A stretch of DNA of 64,000 nt from Albimonas sp036154955 (GCA_036154955.1 JAYZWL010000083.1:75703-139702); one strand, 5' to 3'; positions 32,042 through 40,687 are shown, numbered from the stretch's first letter. Made by a program: numbers and translations. The notes: a model not told the origin generated them from the sequence alone.

Positions 32042-34270
32042 ATGAGCGCCAACACCCAACGTCGCCCCGCGATGCTCGCGCTCCTGTCCCTGCTCGTCGC
32101 GGCCGGCATCTGGCTGGCGACCGGCACGGCCTTCGGGCTGCTGGCGCCCCTGTCCGCGGCGACGCTCTGGCTGAGCGCCGGCGCGTCGCGTCTGGCGGCG
32201 TTGGGCTTCGCGGCGGCGGCCGCCGCGCTCGCCCTGGTCGCGGGGCTGGGGGAGGGCGACTACGCGGATCTCGCGCGCGAGGGGGCCGCGGTCTGCGCGG
32301 CCGCGTTCTCGATCTCCGCGGCGGCGGCGGCCGCGGCGGCCGCGGGCGACGGGCGCGCCTCCGCCGCGCCTGCGGACGCCGTCAAGATCATCGAGTCGAT
32401 GCCGGCCCACGCCTGGTCGGCCGATCCCGACGGCCGCTTCGTCTATGTCAGTCCCGGCGCGCTCGCCTATCTGGGCGCGCCCGCCGCGGACCTCGCGCCC
32501 CTGCCGGATTCGGACGAATTCGGCTGGAAGGCCGTGGTCCATCCCGACGACTACGCCCGGGTCATCGCGGCCTGGCGCGCCAGCCTCGCGACCGGCGCGC
32601 CCTATGACGCCGAACACCGGCTGCGGCGCCACGACGGCGTCTATCGCTGGTTCCGCAACGCCGGCAGGGCGGAGCGGGACGCGCAGGGCCGCATCGTCGG
32701 CTGGCACGGCACAACCATCGACATCGACGACCGCAAGCGGGCCGAAGCGGCGCTGATCGAGCGCGAGCACGAGCTTTCGCAGCTCGTCGACATGGTGCCG
32801 GGCTTTCTGTTCCGCCTCGCGCCCGACGGCGAGCCGCTATTCTTCAGCCGGCGCATGGTCGAGTATTTCGACACCCCGGCGGAGGACTTCACGGCGGCGC
32901 GCGGCGGGCTTTCGGCCTCGGTCGCGGCGCATGTCCATCCCGACGACCTGGAGCGCGTCGTCGCGCTTCTGCGCCGGACGATCCCGGCCGGGGAGCCCTT
33001 CGCCTCCACCCACCGCATGCGCCGCGCCGACGGGACGCATCGCTGGATGGCGGTGAGCGCCGAGCCGTTGCGGGACGACGACGGCGCCATCCTGCAATGG
33101 TATGGCATCTGCCACGACATCGACGACCGGCTGCGCGTCGAGGAGGCGCTGCGCGAGCGCGAGCGGTTCCTGTGGCAACTGGTGGACACGCTGCCCGCGA
33201 TGGTGGTGTGCGCCGCGCCCGACGGCGAGCCGATCTATCGCAGCGAGCAGCTTCGCGCCTATCTCGGCTACGGGGTGGAGGCTTTCGGCGGCGACGGCCG
33301 GACCCGGCTCGACGCCACGCTCGAACAGGCGATCCATCCCGACGACCTGGCGGCGGTGAAGGCGGACTACGCCCGCTCGCTCGCCACCGGCGCGCCCTAC
33401 CGGCGCAAGCATCGCCTGCGGCGCGTCGACGGGGTCTATCGCTGGGTGGAATCGCGCGCCGCCCCGATGCGCGACGCCGGCGGCGCGATCGTGCAATGGA
33501 ACCTCATCTGCCTCGACGTGGAAGGCGAGGCGCAGGCGCAGCAGGCGCTGCGCGAGGCGCAGGAGCGGCTGGCGCGGGCGAGCCAGGCGGCCAGCCTCGC
33601 GGAGCTTTCGGCCTCCATCGCCCACGAGGTCAGTCAGCCGCTGGCCGCGGTCGCGGCCAATTCCCAGGCCTGCCATCGCTGGTTGTCGGCCGATCCGCCG
33701 AACCTCGAACGCGCCAAGCTGACGGCGGAGCGCATCACCCGCGACGCCCGGTCGGCGGCCGAGGTCGTCAGCCGCATCCGCGCCCTGTTCTCGCAGTCCA
33801 CGGAGGCGCGCGGCGGCCACGACGTCGCCTGCGTCATCGCCGAGGCGCAGGAGCTGATCGCCGAAGAGGCGCTGCGCAGGGGCGTGCGCATCGGCCTCGT
33901 CATCGCCGGGGACCTGCCGCGGGCGGTCATGGACCGGGTGCAGGTGCAACAGGTGCTGGTGAACCTGATCCGCAACGGCATGGACGCGATGGACGACGCC
34001 CCGCCCGGCGACCGCGCCATCCGGATCGCCGCGCGCGCCGAAGACGACGCGGTGCGGGTCGAGGTCAGCGACCGCGGCAAGGGGATCGCCGCGCCGGAGC
34101 GGATCTTCGAGCCGTTCTTCACCACCAAGGAGAAGGGCATGGGCATGGGCCTCGCCATCTGCCGGTCCATCGTGGAATCGCATGGCGGCCGGCTGTGGAC
34201 GGAGGCGGGCGAGGGGCAGGGCGCCGTCTTCGTCTTCACCCTTCCCGCGGCGGCGCAGGCGGCGGCATGA
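32042..34270 (+). CDS. PAS-domain sensor histidine kinase
   Basis: This 742-residue kinase begins with two or three hydrophobic segments (residues about 10-100, alanine-rich, ending in a run of ten alanines) and may be membrane-anchored. Three PAS domains follow at about 112-240, 247-372 and 374-497, each with the PDDL/PDDYA and HRLRR...YRW pattern of PAS-fold type 3. The HisKA box has the phospho-accepting His528 in SIAHEVSQPLAAVAAN, and the ATPase domain shows NLIRNGMDAM, VEVSDRGKGIA and EPFFTTKEKGMGMGLAI. The closest known type is the FixL/DctB-like class. It overlaps the next regulator by 4 bases. The signal is unknown; no haem-binding histidine could be pinned in the PAS domains. Confidence 0.92.
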   Translation: MSANTQRRPAMLALLSLLVAAGIWLATGTAFGLLAPLSAATLWLSAGASRLAALGFAAAAAALALVAGLGEGDYADLAREGAAVCAAAFSISAAAAAAAAAGDGRASAAPADAVKIIESMPAHAWSADPDGRFVYVSPGALAYLGAPAADLAPLPDSDEFGWKAVVHPDDYARVIAAWRASLATGAPYDAEHRLRRHDGVYRWFRNAGRAERDAQGRIVGWHGTTIDIDDRKRAEAALIEREHELSQLVDMVPGFLFRLAPDGEPLFFSRRMVEYFDTPAEDFTAARGGLSASVAAHVHPDDLERVVALLRRTIPAGEPFASTHRMRRADGTHRWMAVSAEPLRDDDGAILQWYGICHDIDDRLRVEEALRERERFLWQLVDTLPAMVVCAAPDGEPIYRSEQLRAYLGYGVEAFGGDGRTRLDATLEQAIHPDDLAAVKADYARSLATGAPYRRKHRLRRVDGVYRWVESRAAPMRDAGGAIVQWNLICLDVEGEAQAQQALREAQERLARASQAASLAELSASIAHEVSQPLAAVAANSQACHRWLSADPPNLERAKLTAERITRDARSAAEVVSRIRALFSQSTEARGGHDVACVIAEAQELIAEEALRRGVRIGLVIAGDLPRAVMDRVQVQQVLVNLIRNGMDAMDDAPPGDRAIRIAARAEDDAVRVEVSDRGKGIAAPERIFEPFFTTKEKGMGMGLAICRSIVESHGGRLWTEAGEGQGAVFVFTLPAAAQAAA

Positions 34271-34908
34271 CCGGGCGGCTGGTCTTCGTGGTCGACGACG
34301 ACGCCCGCATCCGCGAGGCGCTGGAGGAGCTGCTCGCCTCGCACGGCATGCGGGCGATCGGCTTCGCCTCCGCCGGCGACTACCTGGGCGCGGACAGGCC
34401 GGACGTCCCCGCCTGCCTGATCCTCGACGTGGAGCTGCCGGACATCAACGGTCTGGCCTTTCAGCGGCGCATCGCGGCGGAGGAGCATCCGCCGATCGTG
34501 TTCCTCACCGGGCATGGCGACATCCCCTCCAGCGTCCGGGCGATGCGGGAGGGCGCGGTCGACTTCCTGACCAAGCCCTTCGAGGCCGTCGACCTGATCG
34601 CGGCGGTGGAGACGGCGCTGGCGCAGGACCGGGCGCGACGCGCCGCGCGCGCGGACCGCGCCGCGCTGCGGGCGCGCTACGAGGCGCTGACCCCCCGCGA
34701 AAAGGAGGTGCTGCCGCTCGTGGTCAGCGGGCTGCTCAACAAGCAGGCCGCGGCCGAACTCGGAATCAGCGAGGTCACGCTGCAGATCCACAGAAGGAAC
34801 GTGATGCGGAAAATGTCCGTGGCCTCGCTGGCCGACCTGGTGAGGGTCGCCGAACGGCTGGAGATCCCGGTCAGCCACTCGCGCCGCCGCAAGGAGGACG
34901 AGGCATGA
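34267..34908 (+). CDS. FixJ-type response regulator (1)
   Basis: This 213-residue regulator has a receiver domain with the acidic pocket VVDDD (residues 8-12), phospho-acceptor Asp54 in CLILDVELPDING, threonine in FLTGHGDI and lysine in DFLTKPFEAVD. A LuxR-type helix-turn-helix follows (LTPREKEVLPLVVSGLLNKQ and ISEVTLQIHRRNVMRKM). It should be phosphorylated by the kinase encoded just upstream and then bind DNA. The 4-base overlap with the kinase gene couples their translation. Target genes are unknown but may lie in the surrounding hydrolase clusters. Confidence 0.92.
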   Translation: MTGRLVFVVDDDARIREALEELLASHGMRAIGFASAGDYLGADRPDVPACLILDVELPDINGLAFQRRIAAEEHPPIVFLTGHGDIPSSVRAMREGAVDFLTKPFEAVDLIAAVETALAQDRARRAARADRAALRARYEALTPREKEVLPLVVSGLLNKQAAAELGISEVTLQIHRRNVMRKMSVASLADLVRVAERLEIPVSHSRRRKEDEA

Positions 34909-35294
34909 GCGCGGGCGGAGCGGTGGTGGCGATCGTCGACGACGATCCCCGGCTCAGGGAGTCGGTGGAGGAGCTGCTCGAGTCCGCCGGCTACGTCGCC
35001 CGCAGCTACGCCTCGGCCCGCCTGCTGCTGGCGGAAGGGGTGGCGGGGCTCGACGTCCTGATCACCGATATCGGCATGCCCGGCATGGACGGGTTCGAAC
35101 TGAGCGACCGCGTGTTCGCGCAGCGTCCGAACCTGCCGGTTTTCCTGATCACCGGCCGGCACGGGATCGCCGACCGGGGCCGCGCGGCGCGCGCCGCCGG
35201 CTTTTTCCGCAAGCCCTTCGACGCCGAGGCGCTGCTCGCGGCGGTGGAACGGGCCTTGCTGCGACCCGGCGAAGGAGCGGACCATGAACCATGA
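34905..35294 (+). CDS. Stand-alone receiver-domain protein (CheY-like)
   Basis: This 129-residue protein is only a receiver: VAIVDDDPRLRESV, phospho-acceptor Asp55 in VLITDIGMPGMDGF, the switch threonine in FLITGRHGI and lysine in AGFFRKPFDAEA. No output domain is present. In a kinase operon such a protein can act as a phosphate sink, a phosphorelay intermediate or a partner-binding switch. It overlaps the first FixJ-type gene by 4 bases and the next regulator by 11 bases. Which role applies cannot be told from sequence. Confidence 0.9.
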   Translation: MSAGGAVVAIVDDDPRLRESVEELLESAGYVARSYASARLLLAEGVAGLDVLITDIGMPGMDGFELSDRVFAQRPNLPVFLITGRHGIADRGRAARAAGFFRKPFDAEALLAAVERALLRPGEGADHEP

Positions 35295-35982
35295 CGGAAG
35301 ACTGTCCCGGGACGGGGCGCGGCGCGCGGCGCCGGCCGCCGAGACGCCCCGCGTCCTGATCGTCGATGACGACGACGCGGTCCGGGAGGGGATATCGGAG
35401 CTGCTGCTCTCCGCCGGGCTGACGCCGGTCGCTTTCGCTTCGACCCGCGCGCTGCTGGAGTCCGAGATCCTCGACGGGCCGGGCTGCCTGATCCTCGATG
35501 TGCGGATGCCGGGGGCGAGCGGCCTGGACTTCCAGCGTCAGCTGGCGGAACGCGGCGATCCCAGGCCGGTCATCTTTCTGACCGGGCATGGCGACATCCC
35601 GATGAGCGTGCAGGCGATGAAGGCCGGCGCCGTGGATTTCCTGACCAAGCCGGTGCGCGACCAGGCGCTGCTGGACGCGGTGCTGGCCGCGCTCGACATG
35701 GACGCGGCCCGCCGGGCGGAGGCGGCGGTGGCCGACCGCAACGTCGAGCGGCTGCGCAGCCTGACCCCGCGCGAACGCGAGGTGCTGGGCGAGGTGGTGA
35801 AGGGCCGCCTCAACAAGCAGATCGCCTTCGACCTCGGCATCAGCGAGGTGACGGTCAAGCTCCACCGCGGCAACGCGATGCGCAAGATGCAGGCCACGTC
35901 CGTCGCCACGCTGATCCAGGCCTGGCGGTCGCTGCCCCCCGGCCTGCAGGACGCCGCCGCGGCGCCGCCGGCCCGGCGCTGA
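35284..35982 (+). CDS. FixJ-type response regulator (2)
   Basis: This 232-residue regulator has an extra unstructured N-terminus of about 20 residues, then a receiver with VLIVDDDDAVREG, phospho-acceptor Asp72 in CLILDVRMPGASG, FLTGHGDIPMS and DFLTKPVRDQAL. The LuxR-type helix-turn-helix reads LTPREREVLGEVVKGRLNKQ and ISEVTVKLHRGNAMRKMQ. It is similar to the first FixJ-type protein in the operon, consistent with an old duplication. The start at 35284 lies within the receiver gene before it (11-base overlap), preceded by GAAGGAG. Two DNA-binding outputs from one kinase suggest two target sets. Confidence 0.92.
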   Translation: MNHDGRLSRDGARRAAPAAETPRVLIVDDDDAVREGISELLLSAGLTPVAFASTRALLESEILDGPGCLILDVRMPGASGLDFQRQLAERGDPRPVIFLTGHGDIPMSVQAMKAGAVDFLTKPVRDQALLDAVLAALDMDAARRAEAAVADRNVERLRSLTPREREVLGEVVKGRLNKQIAFDLGISEVTVKLHRGNAMRKMQATSVATLIQAWRSLPPGLQDAAAAPPARR

Positions 35983-36198
35983 ACCCGACCGGCGCCGGGC
36001 GCCCTCCCTGCGGGGGCCTGCGCGGACGGCGGAGGCGCGCGCCCCGAACCGGTCCGAAAGCCTCGTGCCGACAGGCGCTTCGCGGCGCCTGACCTGTACC
36101 TTCGGACAGCGGAGCCACGTCCTGAGCGCGATACCCGGGCGATCCCGGGCGGCGCATCCTCTCCTGGAACCGGCCGATCGGCCGCAAGGAGATGCGTC

Positions 36199-36882
36199 AT
36201 GCGAACGACCGAACAGGCGCGGGCGGACCGCGCCGCGTCCGCCATCCCGCCCGCGACGAGCGGCGCGACCATCGCGCTCATCGACGGCGCCTTCGATGCG
36301 CCGGAGCGCTGGGAGCGGGTGGTCGCCTGCCTGAAGCGGCGCGGGCGAGATCCGCTCCGCCTCGCCGATCCCTGCCGATGCCTGATCGCGGACGCCGCGC
36401 GGCTCGCCGCCGCCGTGCGCGCGATCCCGGGCCCGGTGGTCCTGGTCGGGCATTCCCACGCGGCCGCGATCATCGCCGACGTCGCCGCCGAAGCGATCAA
36501 CGTGACCGGGCTGGTCTATGTCGCCGCGCCCCCGCCCGCGCCCGGGCATGAGAGGGCGCGTCCCGCCACGCCCGCCGAGCATCCCTGCCGGACGCTGACC
36601 GACCGGCGCCGGGCGCGGCCGCATCCGGGCGCCGCCCGCGTCGCGCCGCCGCCGGCCTTCGCAATCCGCGGCGCCGAGGATCGCGCGTTCGCCGCAGGGC
36701 GGGGGGCGGGGCTGGGGACCGGCCAGCCCGCCGCCCGCGGCGTCGCCGTCATCCCGGGCGCCTCCCACGACCTGACCGCTTCGCACCCGGACGAGGTGGC
36801 GCGGTTCATCGAGCACGTCGCCTCGCTTTGCCGAGGCGCCTGCCGTCGGGCGCGGCCCGGCGCGCGCTTTTCGCAACCCTGA
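36199..36882 (+). CDS. Degenerate alpha/beta hydrolase
   Basis: This 227-residue reading frame is a shortened relative of the exported hydrolase at 29360. The alignment is visible by eye: IALIDGAFDAPERWERVV replaces the oxyanion HGAF, and VLVGHSHAAAIIADVAAE replaces the GHSYGGS elbow (serine kept, glycines lost). The late GASHDLTASHP keeps the histidine. The middle is arginine/proline-rich and unlike a folded cap, and there is no signal peptide. AAGGAG 7 bases upstream of 36199 still marks translation. It may be decaying, or frameshifted in the middle; expression is plausible but activity doubtful. Confidence 0.6.
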   Translation: MRTTEQARADRAASAIPPATSGATIALIDGAFDAPERWERVVACLKRRGRDPLRLADPCRCLIADAARLAAAVRAIPGPVVLVGHSHAAAIIADVAAEAINVTGLVYVAAPPPAPGHERARPATPAEHPCRTLTDRRRARPHPGAARVAPPPAFAIRGAEDRAFAAGRGAGLGTGQPAARGVAVIPGASHDLTASHPDEVARFIEHVASLCRGACRRARPGARFSQP

Positions 36883-36896
36883 CAGGAGATACGGAC

Positions 36897-37670
36897 ATGA
36901 AAATCGTCGTGATCGGCGGCACGGGCCTGATCGGCTCGAAAACCGTGGAGCGTCTGCGCGGACCGGGGCGCGACGTCGTCGCCGCCTCGCCCGCCTCGGG
37001 CGTGAACACCTTCACCGGCGAGGGCCTTTCGGAGGCGCTGGCCGGGGCGACGACGGTGATCGACCTCGCCAACTCCCCCTCCTTCGAGGACGGCGCGGTG
37101 ATGGCCTTCTTCACCACCGCCGGCCACAACCTTCTCGCCGCCGCGCGCGCCGCGGGGGTGCGTCATCACCTGGCGCTTTCGGTGGTGGGGACGGACAGGA
37201 TGCAGGCCAGCGGCTATTTCCGCGGCAAGCAGGCGCAGGAGGACATGATCCGCGCTTCCGGCCTGCCGTTCACGCTGGTCCACTCGACCCAGTTCTTCGA
37301 GTTCATGGGCGCCATCGCCGGCTCCGGCGAGGTCGACGGCGCGGTCCGCGTCTCCACCGCCGCGTTCCAGCCCATCGCCGCCGACGACGTGGCCGCGGCG
37401 ATGGCCGACATCGCGCTGTCCGCGCCCGCCGACGGGATCGTGGAGATCGCGGGGCGGGACCGCCTGCCGATGAGCGAGGCGGTGGGCCGCTGGCTGGAGG
37501 CGACCGGGGATCCGCGCGCCCTGCGGGCCGATCCGCGCGCGCCCTATTTCGGCGCGGCGCTCGACGACCGTTCGCTCGTGCCCGGCGACGGCGCGCGCCT
37601 CGGCGCGACCCGCTACGCCGACTGGCTCGCCCGGCTTCCCCGGCCCGACGCCGCGCGGCGCTCCGCCTGA
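36897..37670 (+). CDS. NAD(P)-binding protein, NmrA/SDR-like
   Basis: This 257-residue protein has an N-terminal Rossmann fold (IVVIGGTGLIGSKTVERL) and the pattern of atypical SDR/NmrA-like proteins: VIDLANSPSFED near residue 57, HHLALSVVGTDRM near 95, YFRGKQAQEDMIRASGLPFT near 110 and PIAADDVAAAMADIAL near 160. The usual YxxxK is replaced by YFRGK, which keeps Tyr and Lys at the right spacing. Members act as redox sensors or as reductases of small carbonyl compounds. ACAGGAG lies 7 bases upstream. It follows the degenerate hydrolase by 14 bases and precedes the cupin gene by 27, so an operon is likely. Confidence 0.82.
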   Translation: MKIVVIGGTGLIGSKTVERLRGPGRDVVAASPASGVNTFTGEGLSEALAGATTVIDLANSPSFEDGAVMAFFTTAGHNLLAAARAAGVRHHLALSVVGTDRMQASGYFRGKQAQEDMIRASGLPFTLVHSTQFFEFMGAIAGSGEVDGAVRVSTAAFQPIAADDVAAAMADIALSAPADGIVEIAGRDRLPMSEAVGRWLEATGDPRALRADPRAPYFGAALDDRSLVPGDGARLGATRYADWLARLPRPDAARRSA

Positions 37671-37697
37671 TCCCTTCGGCCGAAAAGGAGCCTTCCC

Positions 37698-38114
37698 ATG
37701 ATCCGGACGCTGATCGCCGCCGCCCTGGCCGCGGCCCCCGCCCTCGCCCCGCATTCCACGCCGGCCCATGAGGTCGAGACCGCGGATGTCTCGGTCGTCT
37801 ACGACCAGCCGTTGCCCAACGTTCCGGGCAAGAGCATGCGCGGCGTGCTCGTCGACTACGCGCCCGGCGGAACCTCGCCGGCGCATACGCATCCCGACTC
37901 GGCCTTCATCTACGCCATCGTGCTGGAGGGGGCGATCCGGAGCGCCGTCAACGACGGTCCCGTCGTAGAGTATCGCGTCGGCGAAAGCTGGTCCGAGTTC
38001 CCCGGCGACCGCCATTCCGTCAGCGAGAACGCCAGCGCGACCGCGCCGGCCCGACTGCTGGCGGTGTTCGTCATCGACACCGACGAGACCGAGCTCGCCA
38101 CCTACGGCGAGTGA
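37698..38114 (+). CDS. Exported cupin-domain protein
   Basis: This 138-residue protein has a Sec signal (MIRTLIAAALAAAPALAPHS) and one cupin barrel. Motif 1 is visible as PAHTHPDSAFIYAIVLEGAI, supplying two histidines and, near the end, glutamate; motif 2 reads FPGDRHSVSENA with the third histidine. The metal site is therefore intact. Exported single cupins of this kind are of unknown role; small-molecule binding or dioxygenase-like chemistry in the periplasm are options. AAAAGGAG upstream supports the start at 37698. It appears co-transcribed with the NmrA-like gene. Confidence 0.82.
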   Translation: MIRTLIAAALAAAPALAPHSTPAHEVETADVSVVYDQPLPNVPGKSMRGVLVDYAPGGTSPAHTHPDSAFIYAIVLEGAIRSAVNDGPVVEYRVGESWSEFPGDRHSVSENASATAPARLLAVFVIDTDETELATYGE

Positions 38115-38290
38115 CCCCCGCCTGCGGGCGGGTGGCCGCCAGGCCCCTCCGCCGACCGCCGCCTGAACCTCGCCCGCCGCGTTCGGCGGAGCTGGCGGGC
38201 GCGGCCGGGCGAGGCGCTTCCGAGCCGCCGCCGCAGGGGCCGCCGCCCCTGCGGCCTTCCTCCCCCCCCGAGCACGCGAGCCGACCGACC

Positions 38291-39307
38291 ATGCAGAGCC
38301 TCGGCGCGATGACCCCGCTCGTGCTGACGGCGGGCATGGGGCTGGCGGGCATCGTCGTCTGGCACGCCATTCCCGCCCGGCGCGTCCAGACGCGGCTGAT
38401 CGTCCAGATCCCGTTCTTCCTCGCCATGTCGGCGATGCTGGCCGGCTGGGGCGTTTCGCCGGCGGCGGCGCCCGACGGCGCGGCCTTCGCCCCGGCCGGG
38501 CTCGCCCATGGCCTCGTCAAGGTGCTGTGGTGGCTGCATCTCGCCTGGGCTCTGATCGGGGCGGTGCGCATCGTCCTCGTGATCGAACGCCGCCCGCGCG
38601 AGGCGCGGCTGCTGCAGGACATCGTCGTGGGCGTGGTCTACTCGGGCGCGGGGCTGTCGATCCTGGCCTATGTGTTCGCGGTTCCCGTGGCGACGCTGAT
38701 CGCGACCTCCGGGGCCGTGGCGATCATCTTCGGCCTGGCGCTGCAGAGCACGCTGGCGGACGTGTTCTCGGGCGTCGCGCTCAATCTCGGGCGGCCCTAC
38801 GCGCTGGGCGACTGGATCGTGCTGGGCGACGGGACCGAGGGGCGGGTCGTGGAGACGACCTGGCGCTCGACCCATCTGCTGGGCTTCCCCAACAATCTGG
38901 TGGTGCTGCCCAACAGCGTCCTGGCCCGTCAGGGCGTCACCAATGTCAGCGCGCCGAACGAGAGCCATTCGCAGACCGTCGCGGTCCGCATCGCGCCGAC
39001 CCGCCCGCCCGCCGAGATCGTCGAGACCTTGCGCGCCGCGATGGCGGAGGCCGTCGAGATCGTGCAGGCGCCCCCGCCCTCGGCGTCGATCCGAGCGATG
39101 GACGCCATGGCGATCGAGGTGGCGCTGATCTTCCGGGTGCAGGCGGTGGAGCGGCGGATCGCGGCGCGCAACGAGGTCTTCGACCTGGTCTTCCGCCACG
39201 CCTGCGCCGCCGGCCTGTCGCTGGCGCTTCCCGGCGCCGCGCTGGTCGGCGTCGCCCCGCCGCCCGGCGCGCCGCCCGGCGCCCCGTCCGCCCGGCGGGG
39301 CGCCTGA
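38291..39307 (+). CDS. MscS family mechanosensitive ion channel
   Basis: This 338-residue inner-membrane protein has about four or five hydrophobic helices (residues about 8-25, 35-50, 75-95, 113-150) followed by the MscS pore helix and beta domain: GLALQSTLADVFSGVALNLG, ALGDWIVLGDGTEGRVVE and TTWRSTHLLGFPNNLVVLPN. Such channels open under membrane tension and release solutes during osmotic downshift. The start at 38291 is chosen because upstream readings are proline/arginine-rich and unlike a membrane protein. A second MscS gene is at 55595. A strong hairpin terminator follows. Confidence 0.87.
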   Translation: MQSLGAMTPLVLTAGMGLAGIVVWHAIPARRVQTRLIVQIPFFLAMSAMLAGWGVSPAAAPDGAAFAPAGLAHGLVKVLWWLHLAWALIGAVRIVLVIERRPREARLLQDIVVGVVYSGAGLSILAYVFAVPVATLIATSGAVAIIFGLALQSTLADVFSGVALNLGRPYALGDWIVLGDGTEGRVVETTWRSTHLLGFPNNLVVLPNSVLARQGVTNVSAPNESHSQTVAVRIAPTRPPAEIVETLRAAMAEAVEIVQAPPPSASIRAMDAMAIEVALIFRVQAVERRIAARNEVFDLVFRHACAAGLSLALPGAALVGVAPPPGAPPGAPSARRGA

Positions 39308-39313
39308 ACGCGA

Positions 39314-39349
39314 CCGGGGCGCGGGATCCTCTCGGACCCCGCGCCCCGG
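39314..39349. terminator. Hairpin terminator between convergent MscS and MBL genes
   Basis: CCGGGGCGCGGG and CCCGCGCCCCGG form a perfect 12-base stem with a 12-base loop, starting 7 bases after the MscS stop and followed by CTTT. It can serve both converging genes. Confidence 0.65.
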
Positions 39350-39372
39350 CTTTCGCGGATCGCCCCGGCGGA

Positions 39373-40290
39373 TCACCAGTCCCAGAAGACCGGAACCCAG
39401 CGGAACGCCTCGCCCTCGGCCGCCACGCGGCCCAGGGAGGGGAAGGGCAGGTGGGTGGCGACCAGAAGCTCCCCGCTGCGCGCGATCTCCTCCAGCAGCC
39501 GGACGCGGACGCGCGCCGCCTCCTCCGGATCGTGCTCGAAGCCGTTGTGCCAGCCGGGGTTCTCGAAGCCGACCGCGAAGATCGCGTCGCCGGCGAAGGT
39601 CAGCCCCTCGCCGCCGGAGCTCAGCCGCACCACGCAATGGCCGGGGGTGTGGCCGCCGGTCCGGACCGCGAACACGCCCGGCGCCACCTCGCGCCGCTCG
39701 TCGAAGGTCATCACCCGGTCGCCATAGGCCTCCATGAAGCGACGTGCCGTGTCCCGGAGCGCGTCGGGGAACCCTTCGGGCATCGCGGTGCGGGCGAAGT
39801 CGGGCGAGCGCCAGAACGCCACCTCGGCCGTCGAGACGTGGATGCGCAGGTCCGGCCGCAGCCGGGCCTTCACCCCGTCGACGAGCAGCCCGCCGACATG
39901 GTCCATGTGCATGTGGGTGAGCACCACGTCGGTCACGGCCGACAGGTCCACGCCCGCGGCGTCCAGACGCTCCATCGTCCGCCCGGCCCGCGGCAGGTTG
40001 AGCTCGGGGTCGAGGCCGAGCCCGGCGTCGACCAGGATCGTCCGCCCGCCGCTGCGGATCAGCGCCACGTTCAGCGGCCAGTCGAACGCGTCCGGCGGCA
40101 GGAACATGCCCTCCATCCAGGCCGCCCGGTCGCCCGGCTCGGCGTTGTGACCCAGCATCTCGGTCGGCAGCGGCAGCACGCCGTCGCTGACGACCAGGAC
40201 GTCGATGTCGCCGATCTTGAGCGCGTAGCGCGACGGAACCAGGTCGTCCGACGCCGCTCCGGCCGGGCGTTTCGCGATTTCCATGTTCAT
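39373..40290 (-). CDS. Metallo-beta-lactamase-fold hydrolase
   Basis: This 305-residue protein has the MBL metal site VVLTHMHMDHVGG near residue 125, GGHTPGHCVVRL near 210, the bridging aspartate in LTFAGDAIF near 230 and the last histidine in VATHLPFPSLG near 280. It belongs to the broad family that includes lactonases of the AiiA/AttM type and glyoxalase II-like enzymes. No signal peptide is seen, so it is cytosolic. The start at 40290 is followed in frame by a second ATG at 40284. It converges with the MscS gene. Lactone hydrolysis, possibly of quorum signals, is conceivable but not shown. Confidence 0.85.
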   Translation of the reverse strand: MNMEIAKRPAGAASDDLVPSRYALKIGDIDVLVVSDGVLPLPTEMLGHNAEPGDRAAWMEGMFLPPDAFDWPLNVALIRSGGRTILVDAGLGLDPELNLPRAGRTMERLDAAGVDLSAVTDVVLTHMHMDHVGGLLVDGVKARLRPDLRIHVSTAEVAFWRSPDFARTAMPEGFPDALRDTARRFMEAYGDRVMTFDERREVAPGVFAVRTGGHTPGHCVVRLSSGGEGLTFAGDAIFAVGFENPGWHNGFEHDPEEAARVRVRLLEEIARSGELLVATHLPFPSLGRVAAEGEAFRWVPVFWDW

Positions 40291-40597
40291 CTCGGTCTCC
40301 TGTCATGCGTCGCTGGGGGCGCGACGACCGGAAGCTACGCGCCGGCGCGCGCGCCTTCGATTGAGCGTCCGGACAGTCGGACCTGTGTTCAGGCGCAGGG
40401 GCCGCCATGCCCGCGGACAGGAGCATCGGGTCCGCTCCCCGTCCCGCCGGACCGGTCTGCCGGTCTGCGCGCGGACCGAACGCGGCGGCGGAGCGGGCGA
40501 CGAGCCGAACCGCGCGTGATCGCCGCGGCGATCGCGGCGCCGCATGAGCGGCCGTCCCGCCATCCGGCCGACGCTGAGGGCTGTTTCGTGAAGGCGC
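40291..40597. other. Intergenic region between the MBL gene and tRNA-Ser
   Basis: This 307-base stretch holds the MBL gene's promoter region and the 3' flank of the tRNA. No gene is supported. A short inverted repeat GTCCG-N6-CGGAC lies at about 40367-40382, roughly 80 bases upstream of the MBL start, and could be an operator. No clear sigma-70 boxes were found. Confidence 0.4.
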
Positions 40598-40687
40598 TGG
40601 CGGAAGGGGTGGGATTCGAACCCACGGGACCCTTGCGAGCCCAACGGTTTTCAAGACCGCCGCATTCGACCGCTCTGCCACCCTTCC
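40598..40687 (-). tRNA. tRNA-Ser(UGA)
   Basis: The minus strand gives a 90-base class II tRNA. The acceptor stem pairs GGAAGGG (40687-40681) with CCCTTCC, and CCA is encoded at 40600-40598. The anticodon loop CTTGAAA carries TGA (40653-40651 on the plus strand TCA), which reads UCA and related serine codons. The TpsiC arm GGGTTCGAATCCC and a long variable arm are present, as expected for serine. It stands alone, 111 bases before the next plus-strand gene. Confidence 0.95.

Noticed and set aside
32335..32375. Run of alanine codons in the kinase N-terminus as a microsatellite
   Set aside because: The codons vary (GCG, GCC), so it is a low-complexity membrane/linker stretch rather than a simple sequence repeat.
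40598..40687. tRNA-Ser as an attachment site
   Set aside because: No integrase gene and no second copy of the tRNA 3' end were seen, so it is kept only as a speculative boundary.
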